A DNA stretch of 21,511 nt, from assembly GCA_964353555.1 (NCBI GenBank), contig CAYGWM010000070.1, forward strand, positions 1 through 21,511. The letters are read 5' to 3'. Below are positions 1 to 8,093 of this stretch, one piece after another. Positions within the stretch are counted from its first letter, which is position 1. Every line of letters begins with the position of its first letter. The notes beneath the pieces were generated by a model. The model did not search any database and was not told where the DNA came from. It saw only the letters and a list, made by a program, of their open reading frames with translations. The position numbers were made by a program, and so were the translations under genes. The DNA is from PR03 sp964353555. Lineage in GTDB: Bacteria; Myxococcota_A; UBA9160; PR03.

Positions 1-3
1 TCG

Positions 4-1485
4 CTAGCGGCCGTGGGTGAGGGCGTCGACGGTGGCCATTTTGCGGAGTTGGTCGGGATCGACGGGGTTCGAGACGGTGTCGTAGGACTCTCGACGCCAG
101 CCGGAGCGGCCGCTCGCGACGTCGAGAAAAACCGCTGCGACCGGATCGAAGACAGCGACCGCGCCGCGCTCCGGCCACTCGGGATAGTTCGGAAGGTCGC
201 CGCTCCAGCGGTGCACCAGGATGCCGAAGTCGAGCATCAGGTGATTGGGGCGCTCCGAGATCAAGTAGAGCGGCTGTCCCGTTTGCCAGTCGATCCAGAC
301 CCGCACATAGCCGACATCGTCCACCACCTGGCGCGCGCGACCTTCGAGGACGACGGCCCAGCGCACGTCCCAGCGATCGGTCGCGACCGAGAGCCCGCTC
401 GGTCCGTAGTTGCGGTCGGGGCTCACCGGGTAGCCGGGCACGTTGGCGTTCAGCGGCGCGAGCACTTCGCGCTCGCCGATCAGCCGCCACTCATATGCGT
501 TGGGTCGGATCGCCAGGCCGACGAAGCCGCGCCGCAGATTCTCGGTGGCGGCGATCGAGAGACCCGCCGTCGGCTGGATCGAGCCGGCCGGCCCGTATTC
601 GTTCGACCCGAACGGAACGCCGCCGCCGGCCGCGTCGATGCCCGCGACCAGGTATCGCGGTGCATAGAGACCGTCGACCCAGGATGTCGCAGCGCGCCGC
701 ACCTTTCGCATCGTCGGCACGTAGACGAAGGTGTCGTCGGGCTCTTTGTATCGTTTTGCAGCTTTGTCGGGCCGAAACTGGCGCCAGGCGAGGTGGCGCG
801 CGTCGAACGGTTCGTCGAATTTCCCGCCCGCGACCCACGCGTTGTTGCCGCCCGCGGCAGCTTCGTAGTCGCTCTCGGGCAGATCGGCGCGGTGCGAGGT
901 GCGGATGAAGAAGAAGCTGCCCGTGTAGGTCTGCGGGGTGCCGAGCCCGGCGGGCAGGTCGAAGATGCGGAAGCTCCCCACCGCGCCCGCGCCGCGATCG
1001 CGCTCTTCGAAGTTCCAAGCCCATTTCACCGGCGCGTCGGGCTTGCTCATGTCGATCGACTCGGCAGGGAAGGGCCGGCCTGCCTGGTAGTCCTGCAGGT
1101 TGCCGTCGTCGTCCACGCGGGTCTTGCCGGCGTGCTTCGCGGTCGCAGCTCGATACGCGGGAGAGGGCGGGTAGTCGCGATGGCAGCCGCCGATCTCGAG
1201 ACGCATTCCCTCGTAGAAGAAGGTGTCGCGGTTCCTCCAGAGTTCCGGCGGGAGCAGCCGTTCGAGCACCAGCAGATCGCCCATCGCGAGCGCCTGGCCT
1301 TCTTGCAGCAGCGGCGCGACGGCGTCCTCGCTCGCGGCGGATCCCGCCGCACCCGCGAGCTGCGGGCAGGTGCCCGGCGCGGGCGGACCGGCCTGCGCGA
1401 CCGCGTACGGCAGCAGCGCGATCGCGAACGCGGTGCCACGCGATGCGAGCCGAGACCATCGTTGCATCCGAGCGGATCGCGTCAC
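4..1485 (-). CDS. DUF1329 domain-containing secreted protein
   Basis: The 493-residue protein begins with a signal peptide (charged residues 1-15, hydrophobic stretch about 18-30, likely cleavage after the AQA near residue 32). The rest matches the DUF1329 family, whose fold resembles outer-membrane lipoprotein carrier (LolA/LolB-like) proteins. Visible family features are a YxAGRPFP-type segment near residue 135, the region with VKWAWNFE, a VYVPTMRKVRR segment, and a C-terminal half rich in Trp and Tyr. Length is close to the usual 430-480. The GTG start is preceded by AAGGGG at 7-nt spacing; an in-frame ATG six codons later is an alternative. It is expected in the periplasm or outer membrane. 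DUF1329 genes often lie near genes for lipid, steroid or terpene use, which suits the neighbouring acyl-CoA operon, but the substrate is unknown. It is transcribed divergently from the kinase gene, 76 bp away. Confidence 0.88.
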   Translation of the reverse strand: MTRSARMQRWSRLASRGTAFAIALLPYAVAQAGPPAPGTCPQLAGAAGSAASEDAVAPLLQEGQALAMGDLLVLERLLPPELWRNRDTFFYEGMRLEIGGCHRDYPPSPAYRAATAKHAGKTRVDDDGNLQDYQAGRPFPAESIDMSKPDAPVKWAWNFEERDRGAGAVGSFRIFDLPAGLGTPQTYTGSFFFIRTSHRADLPESDYEAAAGGNNAWVAGGKFDEPFDARHLAWRQFRPDKAAKRYKEPDDTFVYVPTMRKVRRAATSWVDGLYAPRYLVAGIDAAGGGVPFGSNEYGPAGSIQPTAGLSIAATENLRRGFVGLAIRPNAYEWRLIGEREVLAPLNANVPGYPVSPDRNYGPSGLSVATDRWDVRWAVVLEGRARQVVDDVGYVRVWIDWQTGQPLYLISERPNHLMLDFGILVHRWSGDLPNYPEWPERGAVAVFDPVAAVFLDVASGRSGWRRESYDTVSNPVDPDQLRKMATVDALTHGR

Positions 1486-1561
1486 GTTGCTGTCCCCTTG
1501 CCTTGCCGGTTGCGGGCGCTGGCGACCGCTATCGTAACGGCGACGTCGCTATGCCGGGAGG

Positions 1562-2530
1562 TTGTGTCTGCGCCGCTCGATCGGATTGCCGCTGACGATC
1601 GGCATCGTGCTGGTGCTGCTGGCGCTCACGCTAGCGGTCGGCTGGAACATCCTGGTCGTCCGCGGCGTCGGCGACGTCCGGCAGGTGGCCGAGCGACTCT
1701 CGAATACGCACTGGGTGCTGCTCTCGCTCGGCTCGCTGTTCTACGCGCTGCTCATTGCCGGCCTCACGCTGCTCTGCGCGTGGCTCGTCCGCGAAATGCG
1801 CCACAGCCAGCGCCAGCAGGCGTTCCTCGACGCGGTGACGCACGAAATGAAGACGCCCCTCGCGTCGCTGCGACTCTACCTGGACACGCTCGATCGCCAC
1901 GACCCCGACGCCGCACAGCGCGCCCAGTTCCTCGGCCGGATGCGCCAGGACGTCGCACGGCTCGAGCGCACCGTCGATCAGGTGCTCGCGGCTGCACGGG
2001 CCGCACGCGCCCGTCGTCCGCGCCGCGAGCCGATTGCAATCCGCGACCTGCTCGGCACCTGCGCCGACGAGGTGCGCGATCAGTACAACCTGCCGCCCGA
2101 ATCGCTGCGGCTCGACGTCGAGGGCGATCCCGTGGCGCTCGGCGAGTTGCAGGAGCTGTCGCTGGTGTTCCGCAACCTGATCGACAACGCGGTCAAGTAC
2201 TCGGGCGCAGCGGTAGACGTGCGGGTGCGCGCGGCGGCCGATCCCGACGGCGGCGTTCGCGTCGAGATCGACGACCGCGGCGTCGGCATCCCGCGCGAGG
2301 AGCTGCGCCGTATCTTCCAGCCGTTCTATCGCGCCGGCGTCGAAGCGCAGCGCCGCGTCAAGGGACTCGGCCTCGGCTTGTTCATCGTGCGCTTCCTGGT
2401 GCGTCGTCAGGGTGGCAGCGTCGAGGCGCAGAGCGCTGGGCCGGGACGCGGCTCGCGCTTCGTCGTGAAGCTGCGCGTCGCCACTTCACAGCAGTCGCCG
2501 GTGCGCAGCGCGCCGCTCACGGCAAAGTAG
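1562..2530 (+). CDS. Sensor histidine kinase of a two-component system
   Basis: A 322-residue membrane kinase that would autophosphorylate and pass phosphate to the adjacent response regulator. Two hydrophobic segments (about 7-33 and 52-76) bracket only about 20 periplasmic residues, and no HAMP or PAS domain is visible, so sensing probably occurs in the membrane. The H-box THEMKTP has the phospho-accepting His94, the N-box FRNLIDNAVKYS lies at 203-214, G1 DDRGVGIP at 237-244, an F-box FQPFYR at 252-257 and the G2 GLGLGL at 268-273, so all catalytic motifs are intact. The start is uncertain. TTG 1562 is the first possible start after an in-frame stop but abuts GGGAGG with no spacing, whereas a CTG at 1568 sits 6 nt from the same GGGAGG and would give an N-terminus starting (M)RRSIGLPL. 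The stop lies 6 bp before the response regulator start, so the two are co-transcribed. Confidence 0.93.
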   Translation: MCLRRSIGLPLTIGIVLVLLALTLAVGWNILVVRGVGDVRQVAERLSNTHWVLLSLGSLFYALLIAGLTLLCAWLVREMRHSQRQQAFLDAVTHEMKTPLASLRLYLDTLDRHDPDAAQRAQFLGRMRQDVARLERTVDQVLAAARAARARRPRREPIAIRDLLGTCADEVRDQYNLPPESLRLDVEGDPVALGELQELSLVFRNLIDNAVKYSGAAVDVRVRAAADPDGGVRVEIDDRGVGIPREELRRIFQPFYRAGVEAQRRVKGLGLGLFIVRFLVRRQGGSVEAQSAGPGRGSRFVVKLRVATSQQSPVRSAPLTAK

Positions 2531-2536
2531 CCGCGC

Positions 2537-3232
2537 ATGTCCAACATCCTCGTCGTCGAGGACGAGAGTCACATCGCCGAAGGCCTGCGCTTCAACCTCG
2601 AAGCGGAGGGTCACGAGGTCGAGGTCGCGGCTGACGGCCGCGTCGCGAGCGATGCGCTGCTGGGAGGTCCGCGTCGTTTCGATCTGGTGATCCTCGATCT
2701 GATGCTGCCCGAGATGAGTGGCATCGAGGTCGCGCGCCGCGTGCGTGCGGCGGGCAACTTCGTGCCGATCCTGATGCTCACCGCGAAGGACGATCCGGGC
2801 GACGTCGTGCGCGGCATCGAGGAAGGCGCCGATGACTACCTGACCAAGCCCTTCGTGCTGGATGAGCTGCTCGCCCGCGTGCGCGCGCTGTTGCGCCGCC
2901 GTCGCTGGGACGCGCCGGGCGACGTCGCTCCGCGCGCGGCCCTGTTCGGCGCCGTGACGGTGGACTTCGACCGCTTCGAGCTCACGGGTCCGCGCGGCAA
3001 GATCGAACTCACCACGCGCGAGGCCGCGCTGTTGCGCGCGCTCGTCGAGCGCGAAGGCCGCGCCGTGCCGCGCGGCGAGCTGCTCGAAGCCGTCTGGGGA
3101 CTGCGGCCCGAGACCAAGACGCGCGTCGTCGATACCTTCGTCGCGCGGCTGCGGCGCTACATCGAGCACGATGCCGCGAACCCTGTGCATATCCTCTCCG
3201 TACGCGGACATGGCTACAAGTTCATCCGCTAG
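2537..3232 (+). CDS. OmpR/PhoB-type response regulator
   Basis: A 231-residue DNA-binding response regulator, the partner of the kinase just upstream. The receiver domain (1-118) has the acidic pair Glu8/Asp9, phospho-acceptor Asp54 in ILDLMLP, switch Thr82 in MLTAKD and Lys104 in YLTKPF, all canonical. An arginine-rich linker (about 114-124) leads to a winged-helix Trans_reg_C domain (about 135-231) that includes the ELTTREAALLRALV helix and the terminal SVRGHGYKFIR strand typical of the family. Length is standard. The regulon cannot be read from the window. The divergent DUF1329 gene and the downstream PAC2-family gene are the nearest candidates. Confidence 0.96.
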   Translation: MSNILVVEDESHIAEGLRFNLEAEGHEVEVAADGRVASDALLGGPRRFDLVILDLMLPEMSGIEVARRVRAAGNFVPILMLTAKDDPGDVVRGIEEGADDYLTKPFVLDELLARVRALLRRRRWDAPGDVAPRAALFGAVTVDFDRFELTGPRGKIELTTREAALLRALVEREGRAVPRGELLEAVWGLRPETKTRVVDTFVARLRRYIEHDAANPVHILSVRGHGYKFIR

Positions 3233-3278
3233 CGCCTGGGCGCTTGCCTCGCGCAGTCGCGGGCGCGAAGCTCACGAA

Positions 3279-4058
3279 ATGAGCGAGCCTCTTCGCTGGC
3301 ATGTGCGGCCGCGGCTGCGCGATCCGCTGCTCGTGCTTTCGTTCGAGGGTTGGAACGACGCCGGCGAATCCGCCAGCACCGCCGCGCGCTATCTCGCCGA
3401 CCAGGTCGGCGCCGCCCCGCTCGCCGAGATCGATCCCGAGCTCTTCTTCGACTTCAGCGTGCGGCGGCCGACCGTCACCGTCGAGGACGGCGTCGTCACC
3501 GACTTCGAGTGGCCGCTCTCCCGTTTCCTGTACGCCGCCACCGATGAGGCGCACGAACTCGTGATCGGCATCGCCATCGAACCGCATCTGCGCTGGCAGC
3601 TCTTTGCCGACCAGGTGCTCGCGCTCGTCGATCGACTCCAGATACGCCGGACGGTGATGCTCGGCGCCTACCTGGCCGATGTGCTCTACTCGCGTCCCGT
3701 CGGCATCACCGCCGTCGCGAGCGAGGCCGCGCTGATCGACCGACACGGCCTCGAACCCACCCGCTACGAAGGTCCGACCGGCGTCGTCGGCATGCTCGGC
3801 TACCTATTGCGAGAGCGCGGCATCTCCGTGCTCGCGCTCTGGGCGGGTCTTCCGCACTACATCAACGTCACGCCCAATCCGCGCGGCGCGCTCGCGCTGC
3901 TGGAACGCGCCGAAACGATCCTGGACGTGAAACTCGACCTGGATCCGCTGCGCGCCGCCGCGCGAGACTGCGAACAACGCATGTCGCAAATGGTCGCCGG
4001 AGACCCCGAACTGAACGAATACGTGCGCGAACTGAAGCGCCGCGAATTCGCGCAGTAG
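3279..4058 (+). CDS. PAC2 family protein (proteasome assembly chaperone-like)
   Basis: A 259-residue cytosolic protein matching the PAC2 family by the N-terminal WHVRPRLRDPLLVLSFEGWNDAGE segment, the central GAYLADVLYSRPVGITAVAS segment, GPTGVVGMLG, and LWAGLPHYINVTPNPRGALALLERAE. PAC2 proteins share a fold with eukaryotic proteasome assembly chaperones, and bacterial members are mostly uncharacterised. The start at ATG 3279 was chosen because longer in-frame starts (3171, 3210) overlap the response regulator gene and add a low-complexity leader absent from the family. The C-terminus (about 220-259) is a charged helical tail. It lies 46 bp after the response regulator and may share its transcript. 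No proteasome genes are seen here. Confidence 0.87.
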   Translation: MSEPLRWHVRPRLRDPLLVLSFEGWNDAGESASTAARYLADQVGAAPLAEIDPELFFDFSVRRPTVTVEDGVVTDFEWPLSRFLYAATDEAHELVIGIAIEPHLRWQLFADQVLALVDRLQIRRTVMLGAYLADVLYSRPVGITAVASEAALIDRHGLEPTRYEGPTGVVGMLGYLLRERGISVLALWAGLPHYINVTPNPRGALALLERAETILDVKLDLDPLRAAARDCEQRMSQMVAGDPELNEYVRELKRREFAQ

Positions 4059-4079
4059 CCGCGCCCAGTAATCCCCCTG

Positions 4080-4331
4080 CTAGAGCTCCACCGACTCCTC
4101 GACCAGCATCACCGGAATCCCATCATCGACGGGATACAAGATTCGCCCATCCTCGCGAATCAACGCTTCGACGAGCGCATTCTTCACCGGTTCCCCGCCG
4201 CGATTGCGCAGCGTGCCCGAGCTGATCTTGGCATTGATGCTCGCCAGCTCTGGCGCCGTCGCGAGACGGACGGGTTGCTTCGTCTCCGGACAGACGAGGA
4301 TCTCGACGAGATCGGTCGCGACCTGGGGCAT
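4080..4331 (-). CDS. Trm112-like small protein
   Basis: An 83-residue protein resembling the Trm112/YcaR family, which are small zinc-ribbon partners of methyltransferases or proteins of unknown role. Family marks are LVEILVCPETKQPVRL at the N-terminus and GRILYPVDDGIPVMLVEE at the C-terminus. The usual CxxC is reduced to a single Cys (CPET), and no other cysteines exist, so zinc binding as in YcaR is unlikely. The start is ATG 4331, nine nt from AGGAG; a GTG two codons upstream (4337) is possible but only 3 nt from that site. The Shine-Dalgarno site follows directly on the stop of acyl-CoA dehydrogenase 2, so this is the last gene of the lipid-oxidation operon. It ends 21 bp from the convergent PAC2 gene. 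Confidence 0.85.
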   Translation of the reverse strand: MPQVATDLVEILVCPETKQPVRLATAPELASINAKISSGTLRNRGGEPVKNALVEALIREDGRILYPVDDGIPVMLVEESVEL

Positions 4332-4347
4332 CTCCACTCTCTCCTGT

Positions 4348-5574
4348 CTAGCGAAGCACGCTCGACGAATAGTCGAGGATGCGGCGCGCGACGATCAGCT
4401 GATTGATCTGCTGCGTACCTTCGTAGATATCGTTGATCTTGGCGTCGCGCATCCACTTCTCGACCAGCAGCTTCTGCGAATAGCCGACCGGCCCGAGCAG
4501 CTCGACCGCCTTCTGCGTGATCTTCGTGACCGCGAGCCCGGCCTTTGCCTTTGCCATCGACGCTTCGAGATTGTTGCGCTGACCGCGGTCGATCATCTTG
4601 GCCGCGCGCCAGGTGAGCAGCCGCGCCGCCTGCAGCTCCGCTTCCATGTCGATCACGTCGCGCTCGATCGCCGTCTGCTGCGTGGGTGGCGAGTCGTAGC
4701 GGATTGCGACGCCCTGGCGCGTCAGCTCTTCCTTTACGAAATCGAGCGCCGCGCGGCCGACGCCCACCGCCATCGCCGCGACGATCGGACGGCTGGCGTC
4801 GAAGGTCGCCATCGCGCCCTTGAAACCCTTGTCGCCGTCTGATTTTGGATCGCGTCTTTTCACTTCCGCCTTGCCGAGCAGGTGGTTGTACGGAATCCGG
4901 CAGTCATCGAGCACCAGCATCGCGGTGTCCGACGCGCGAATGCCGAGCTTCTTCTCGCAGCCGACCACGTTGATGCCCTTTGTTCCGGCCGTGACGACGA
5001 ACGACTTGATGCCGCCGCGTCCCGCCGACTTGTCGACCGTCGCCCACACCACCACGAAGCCGCCTTCGTGACCGAGCGCAGCGTCGCCGGCGGTGCAGAA
5101 GATCTTGGTGCCGTTCAGCACCCACTCGTTGGTGTCGTCATCGAGCACCGCGGTGGTCTGGATGTTCGCGGCGTCGGAGCCGGCCTGCGGCTCGGTGATC
5201 GCCATCGCGCCCCACTTGGGCTTGCCGCTGCGAAACGGCGACAGGAACTTCTCGCGCTGCTCGGGCGTACCCGCCGCAGCGACCGCCGAGCCTCCGAGCA
5301 TCGGCGACGGCGAGCGCAGGTAGAGTCCCGCGTCGCCCCAGCAGAGTTCCTCGGTCTGCACGCACACGGTCACCATGCCGTCGCCGGGGCCGGCGTCGAG
5401 CTTCGTGCCCTTGCCGGTCACGCGGTCCCACATCGGCTTCACGAACTCCCAGGGCATGTCGTGCTCCTGGACGTCGTACTTTCGCGACCACGGCCGCATG
5501 TGGTTGACGGCGATTTCGTGCATCTCCTCCTTGCCGTGGAGCGTGCCGGGATTGAGGTCGAAGGAGATTGCCAT
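4348..5574 (-). CDS. Acyl-CoA dehydrogenase 2 (catalytic type)
   Basis: A 408-residue FAD-dependent acyl-CoA dehydrogenase, expected to introduce the alpha-beta double bond in an acyl-CoA and hand electrons to ETF. It carries the family signature AMAITEPQAGSDAANIQTTA in the middle domain, a C-terminal helical domain, and the motif NDIYEGTQQINQLIVAR, in which Glu385 is the expected catalytic base (equivalent to MCAD Glu376). The start at ATG 5574 is fixed by AGGAG 8 nt upstream, a site that overlaps the stop codon of acyl-CoA dehydrogenase 1. The reading frame stays open upstream to 6579, but that part is only a shadow of gene 1. The chain length of the substrate cannot be told. The 11-bp spacing to gene 1 suggests translational coupling and perhaps a hetero-oligomer. 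Confidence 0.95.
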   Translation of the reverse strand: MAISFDLNPGTLHGKEEMHEIAVNHMRPWSRKYDVQEHDMPWEFVKPMWDRVTGKGTKLDAGPGDGMVTVCVQTEELCWGDAGLYLRSPSPMLGGSAVAAAGTPEQREKFLSPFRSGKPKWGAMAITEPQAGSDAANIQTTAVLDDDTNEWVLNGTKIFCTAGDAALGHEGGFVVVWATVDKSAGRGGIKSFVVTAGTKGINVVGCEKKLGIRASDTAMLVLDDCRIPYNHLLGKAEVKRRDPKSDGDKGFKGAMATFDASRPIVAAMAVGVGRAALDFVKEELTRQGVAIRYDSPPTQQTAIERDVIDMEAELQAARLLTWRAAKMIDRGQRNNLEASMAKAKAGLAVTKITQKAVELLGPVGYSQKLLVEKWMRDAKINDIYEGTQQINQLIVARRILDYSSSVLR

Positions 5575-5585
5575 CTCGAGTTCTC

Positions 5586-6671
5586 CTAGACGAGCGCGAG
5601 CGCTTCGAAGCAGCTGAAGCCGCGGGCGTTGCGCAGGTGCATTTCGGGCAGGTAGTCGCGGATGTAGCCGTGGCCACCGAAGACCTGGACGGCGCCGTCG
5701 GCCACGTCGAGCGCGAGGCGCTGGGCCTGACGCTTGGCGAATAGCGCTTCGCGCGTAGCGTCCTCGCCGCGGTCGAGCTTCCATGCCGCTTCCCACGCGA
5801 GCAGGCGCGCGGCGTCGATCTCGATCGCCATGTCGGCGAGCTTGAACGCGATCGCCTGCTTGGTGGCGACCGGTACGCCGAAAACCTGACGCTCTTTTGC
5901 GTAATCTCGCGCTACCTCGAAGGCCGCGCGCGCGACGCCTACCGCCATCGCGGCGAGCGCGACGCGCCCCTGGTTCAGCACGCGGCGCAGATCTGCGCCG
6001 GCGTCGCCTCCGAGCTTCGCCGACGCCGGAACGCGTACGCCCGCAAGTTTCAGCTCCGCGGTCGGCAGCGCGAGGATGCCCATGTTGCGCTCGGGCTCGG
6101 CCGTCAGTCCCGCAGCGCTGCGCGAAACCAGGAACGCCTGCGGCGTCCCGTTCTCCGCGGCTACCACCAGCACCGGGTTGGCACCCTCGATCCACGGCAC
6201 GAAGCACTTGGCGCCGTCGAGGACGTACTCGTTGCCGTCGCGGCGCGCGGTCGTCTTCGGGCGGAACGGATCCGAGTCGAAGCGCGGCTCCACCCACGCG
6301 AGCGAACCCGCTACGAAGCGCGGCCCCGCGAAGCGCGTCAGTTCTTTCTTCTGCCTTTCCGTTCCGAATTCCGCAATCGGAAAGGCACAAAGAGCTGGCG
6401 ATAGGATCGCGAGAGCGATGCTGAGATCGCCGACCGCCAGTTCCTCCGCGACCAGCGCCCCCGTCATCGCAGAGCGTTCGCCGCCGCCACCGGCCGACTC
6501 GGGCAGCGCGTTCGCGACGAGTCCCAGCTCGTGCGCCTGCGCGATCACCTTCTCCGGGAGTTGCTTCGACTCGTCGCACTCGCGCGCCTTCGGACGGATC
6601 TCCTTCGCCGCGAAGTCCCGCACGGTGTCGATGACCAGTTGCTGTTCGTCCGTCGGTTGGAAATCGATCAT
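5586..6671 (-). CDS. Acyl-CoA dehydrogenase 1 (divergent, short)
   Basis: A 361-residue acyl-CoA dehydrogenase family protein, shorter than the usual 380-400. The N-terminal helical domain (MIDFQPTDEQQLVIDTVRDFAAKEIRP) and the late GGHGYIRDYLPEMHLRNAR segment are clear. The middle-domain signature is altered: where TEPxAGSD is expected there is VEPRFDSDPFRPKTT. The C-terminus stops just after GFSCFEALALV. Alignment with MCAD places Glu356 at the catalytic position, but the GT that normally follows and the next helix are missing. ATG 6671 is preceded by AAGGA at 6 nt. It lies between the thiolase (88 bp) and acyl-CoA dehydrogenase 2 (11 bp). It may be an active enzyme on a bulky substrate or a partner subunit for dehydrogenase 2, as in the mycobacterial steroid ChsE heterotetramers. 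The second idea is inference. Confidence 0.92.
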   Translation of the reverse strand: MIDFQPTDEQQLVIDTVRDFAAKEIRPKARECDESKQLPEKVIAQAHELGLVANALPESAGGGGERSAMTGALVAEELAVGDLSIALAILSPALCAFPIAEFGTERQKKELTRFAGPRFVAGSLAWVEPRFDSDPFRPKTTARRDGNEYVLDGAKCFVPWIEGANPVLVVAAENGTPQAFLVSRSAAGLTAEPERNMGILALPTAELKLAGVRVPASAKLGGDAGADLRRVLNQGRVALAAMAVGVARAAFEVARDYAKERQVFGVPVATKQAIAFKLADMAIEIDAARLLAWEAAWKLDRGEDATREALFAKRQAQRLALDVADGAVQVFGGHGYIRDYLPEMHLRNARGFSCFEALALV

Positions 6672-6759
6672 CTGCTGTCCTTATGGGTCTCGCCGCTCGC
6701 CGTTGGCTCGCTACGCGGGAAGCGGGGCTCGTCGGCTTCGGTCGATGTGGAGTGCTTCG

Positions 6760-7995
6760 TCATACGCGCTCGATGATGGTCGCGATTCCCATGCCGCCGC
6801 CGATGCACATCGTGACCAGGCCGGTGGTCTTGTCGCGGCGCTCGAGTTCGTCGAGCACGGTGCCGAGCAGCATCGCGCCGGTGGCACCGAGCGGGTGGCC
6901 GAGCGCGATCGCGCCGCCGTTCACGTTCACGTTGGCGGCATCCATGCCGAGATCGCGCATCACCTTCAGCGGGATCGCTGCGAACGCCTCGTTGATCTCG
7001 ACGAGGTCGATGTCGGCGAGGGTCATGCGCGCCTTCGCGAGGCAGCGCTGCGTCGCCGGCGTCGGCGCGGTCAGCATGATGATCGGCTCGTCGGCCGCCG
7101 TGGCCATCGCGACGAAGCGGGCGCGCGGCCGGAGTCCGTGCGCGCTCGCGTATTCCGGCGACGCCACCAGCACCGCGCCCGCGCCATCGACGATGCCCGA
7201 CGAATTGCCGGCGTGGTGGACGTGATGGATCGCAGTGAGTTGCGGGTACCGGGAGAGCGCTCGCTGATCGAGCGTGCGCGTGTCGCCCTTCGGCACGTAG
7301 GCACCCTGGCCCTCGAACGACGGCGCAAGCTTCGCGAGCGACTCAGCCGACGTACCCGCGCGCGGGAACTCGTCGCGATCGAGCGCAATCTGGCCCGAAG
7401 CGTTGCGCACCGGGATGAGGCTCTTGTCGAAGCGGCCCTCCTTCTGTGCGATCGCGCAGCGTTCCTGGCTCTGCGCGGCGAAGCGGTCGAGGTCCTCGCG
7501 GCTGAATCCTTCCAGTGTCGCGATCAGATCGGCCGAGATTCCCTGCGGCACCAGCGGGTGCATCGCGATCAGCTCGGGGTTGTTGCCGTCGAGACCGCCG
7601 CCGGTCGAGCCCATCGGCACGCGCGACATCGACTCGACGCCGCCGCCGATCACCAACTGCTGCATGCCGGCCATCACGCCCATCGCGGCAAAGTTCACCG
7701 CTTGCTGGCCAGAGCCGCAGAAACGGTTCAACGTGACGCCGCTCGCGCTCTTCGGGTCCCAGCCCGCGGCGAGCACTGCGTTGCGCGCGATGCAGGCGGC
7801 CTGATCGTTGACGTCGGACACGCAGCCGGCGACGAGATCCTCGACATGATTCGGGTCGAATCCGTTGCGGCTCTGCAGTGCCTGCAAGCACTGCGCGAGC
7901 AGCGCCTGCGGATGAACTCCTGAGAGTGCTCCGGTGTCCTTCTTGCCCTTGCCGCGCGGGGTGCGAACGGCGTCGATGATCCAGGCTTCGCCCAT
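6760..7995 (-). CDS. Thiolase (acetyl-CoA acyltransferase)
   Basis: A 411-residue thiolase that would cleave 3-ketoacyl-CoA to acetyl-CoA plus a shortened acyl-CoA, the last step of beta-oxidation, or run as an acetoacetyl-CoA thiolase. All catalytic residues are visible: nucleophile Cys93 in NRFCGSGQQAV, NEAF at 335-338, His367 in GGAIALGHPLGATG and Cys397 in TMCIGGGMG. HAGNSSGIVDGAGAVL near 261-276 is also typical. The start ATG 7995 has GAGGG at 6-nt spacing; the frame is open further upstream to 8166, but the extension lacks thiolase sequence. It is the first gene of the operon that continues with the two acyl-CoA dehydrogenases. No enoyl-CoA hydratase or 3-hydroxyacyl-CoA dehydrogenase lies in the window, so those steps must be encoded elsewhere. 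Confidence 0.96.
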   Translation of the reverse strand: MGEAWIIDAVRTPRGKGKKDTGALSGVHPQALLAQCLQALQSRNGFDPNHVEDLVAGCVSDVNDQAACIARNAVLAAGWDPKSASGVTLNRFCGSGQQAVNFAAMGVMAGMQQLVIGGGVESMSRVPMGSTGGGLDGNNPELIAMHPLVPQGISADLIATLEGFSREDLDRFAAQSQERCAIAQKEGRFDKSLIPVRNASGQIALDRDEFPRAGTSAESLAKLAPSFEGQGAYVPKGDTRTLDQRALSRYPQLTAIHHVHHAGNSSGIVDGAGAVLVASPEYASAHGLRPRARFVAMATAADEPIIMLTAPTPATQRCLAKARMTLADIDLVEINEAFAAIPLKVMRDLGMDAANVNVNGGAIALGHPLGATGAMLLGTVLDELERRDKTTGLVTMCIGGGMGIATIIERV

Positions 7996-8093
7996 GGGTT
8001 TTCCCTCGTTTCGACGGTGAGTTGGGCGATCCCATCGAGTGCGGGAGACGGCCCGGGTGGCCAGTCTAGCTGCATCGATTTCGCTGCGCTGCT

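Noticed and set aside
13..2634. 873-residue plus-strand open frame
   Set aside because: It lies antisense to the DUF1329 gene and out of frame with the kinase; the translation is Arg/Ala/Gly-rich without family sequence, as expected from high-GC shadow frames.
5575..6579. Long upstream extension of acyl-CoA dehydrogenase 2
   Set aside because: The extension is Arg-rich shadow sequence over dehydrogenase 1; a good ribosome site and family N-terminus place the start at 5574.
6076..7923. 615-residue plus-strand open frame
   Set aside because: Antisense to acyl-CoA dehydrogenase 1 and the thiolase; no family sequence.
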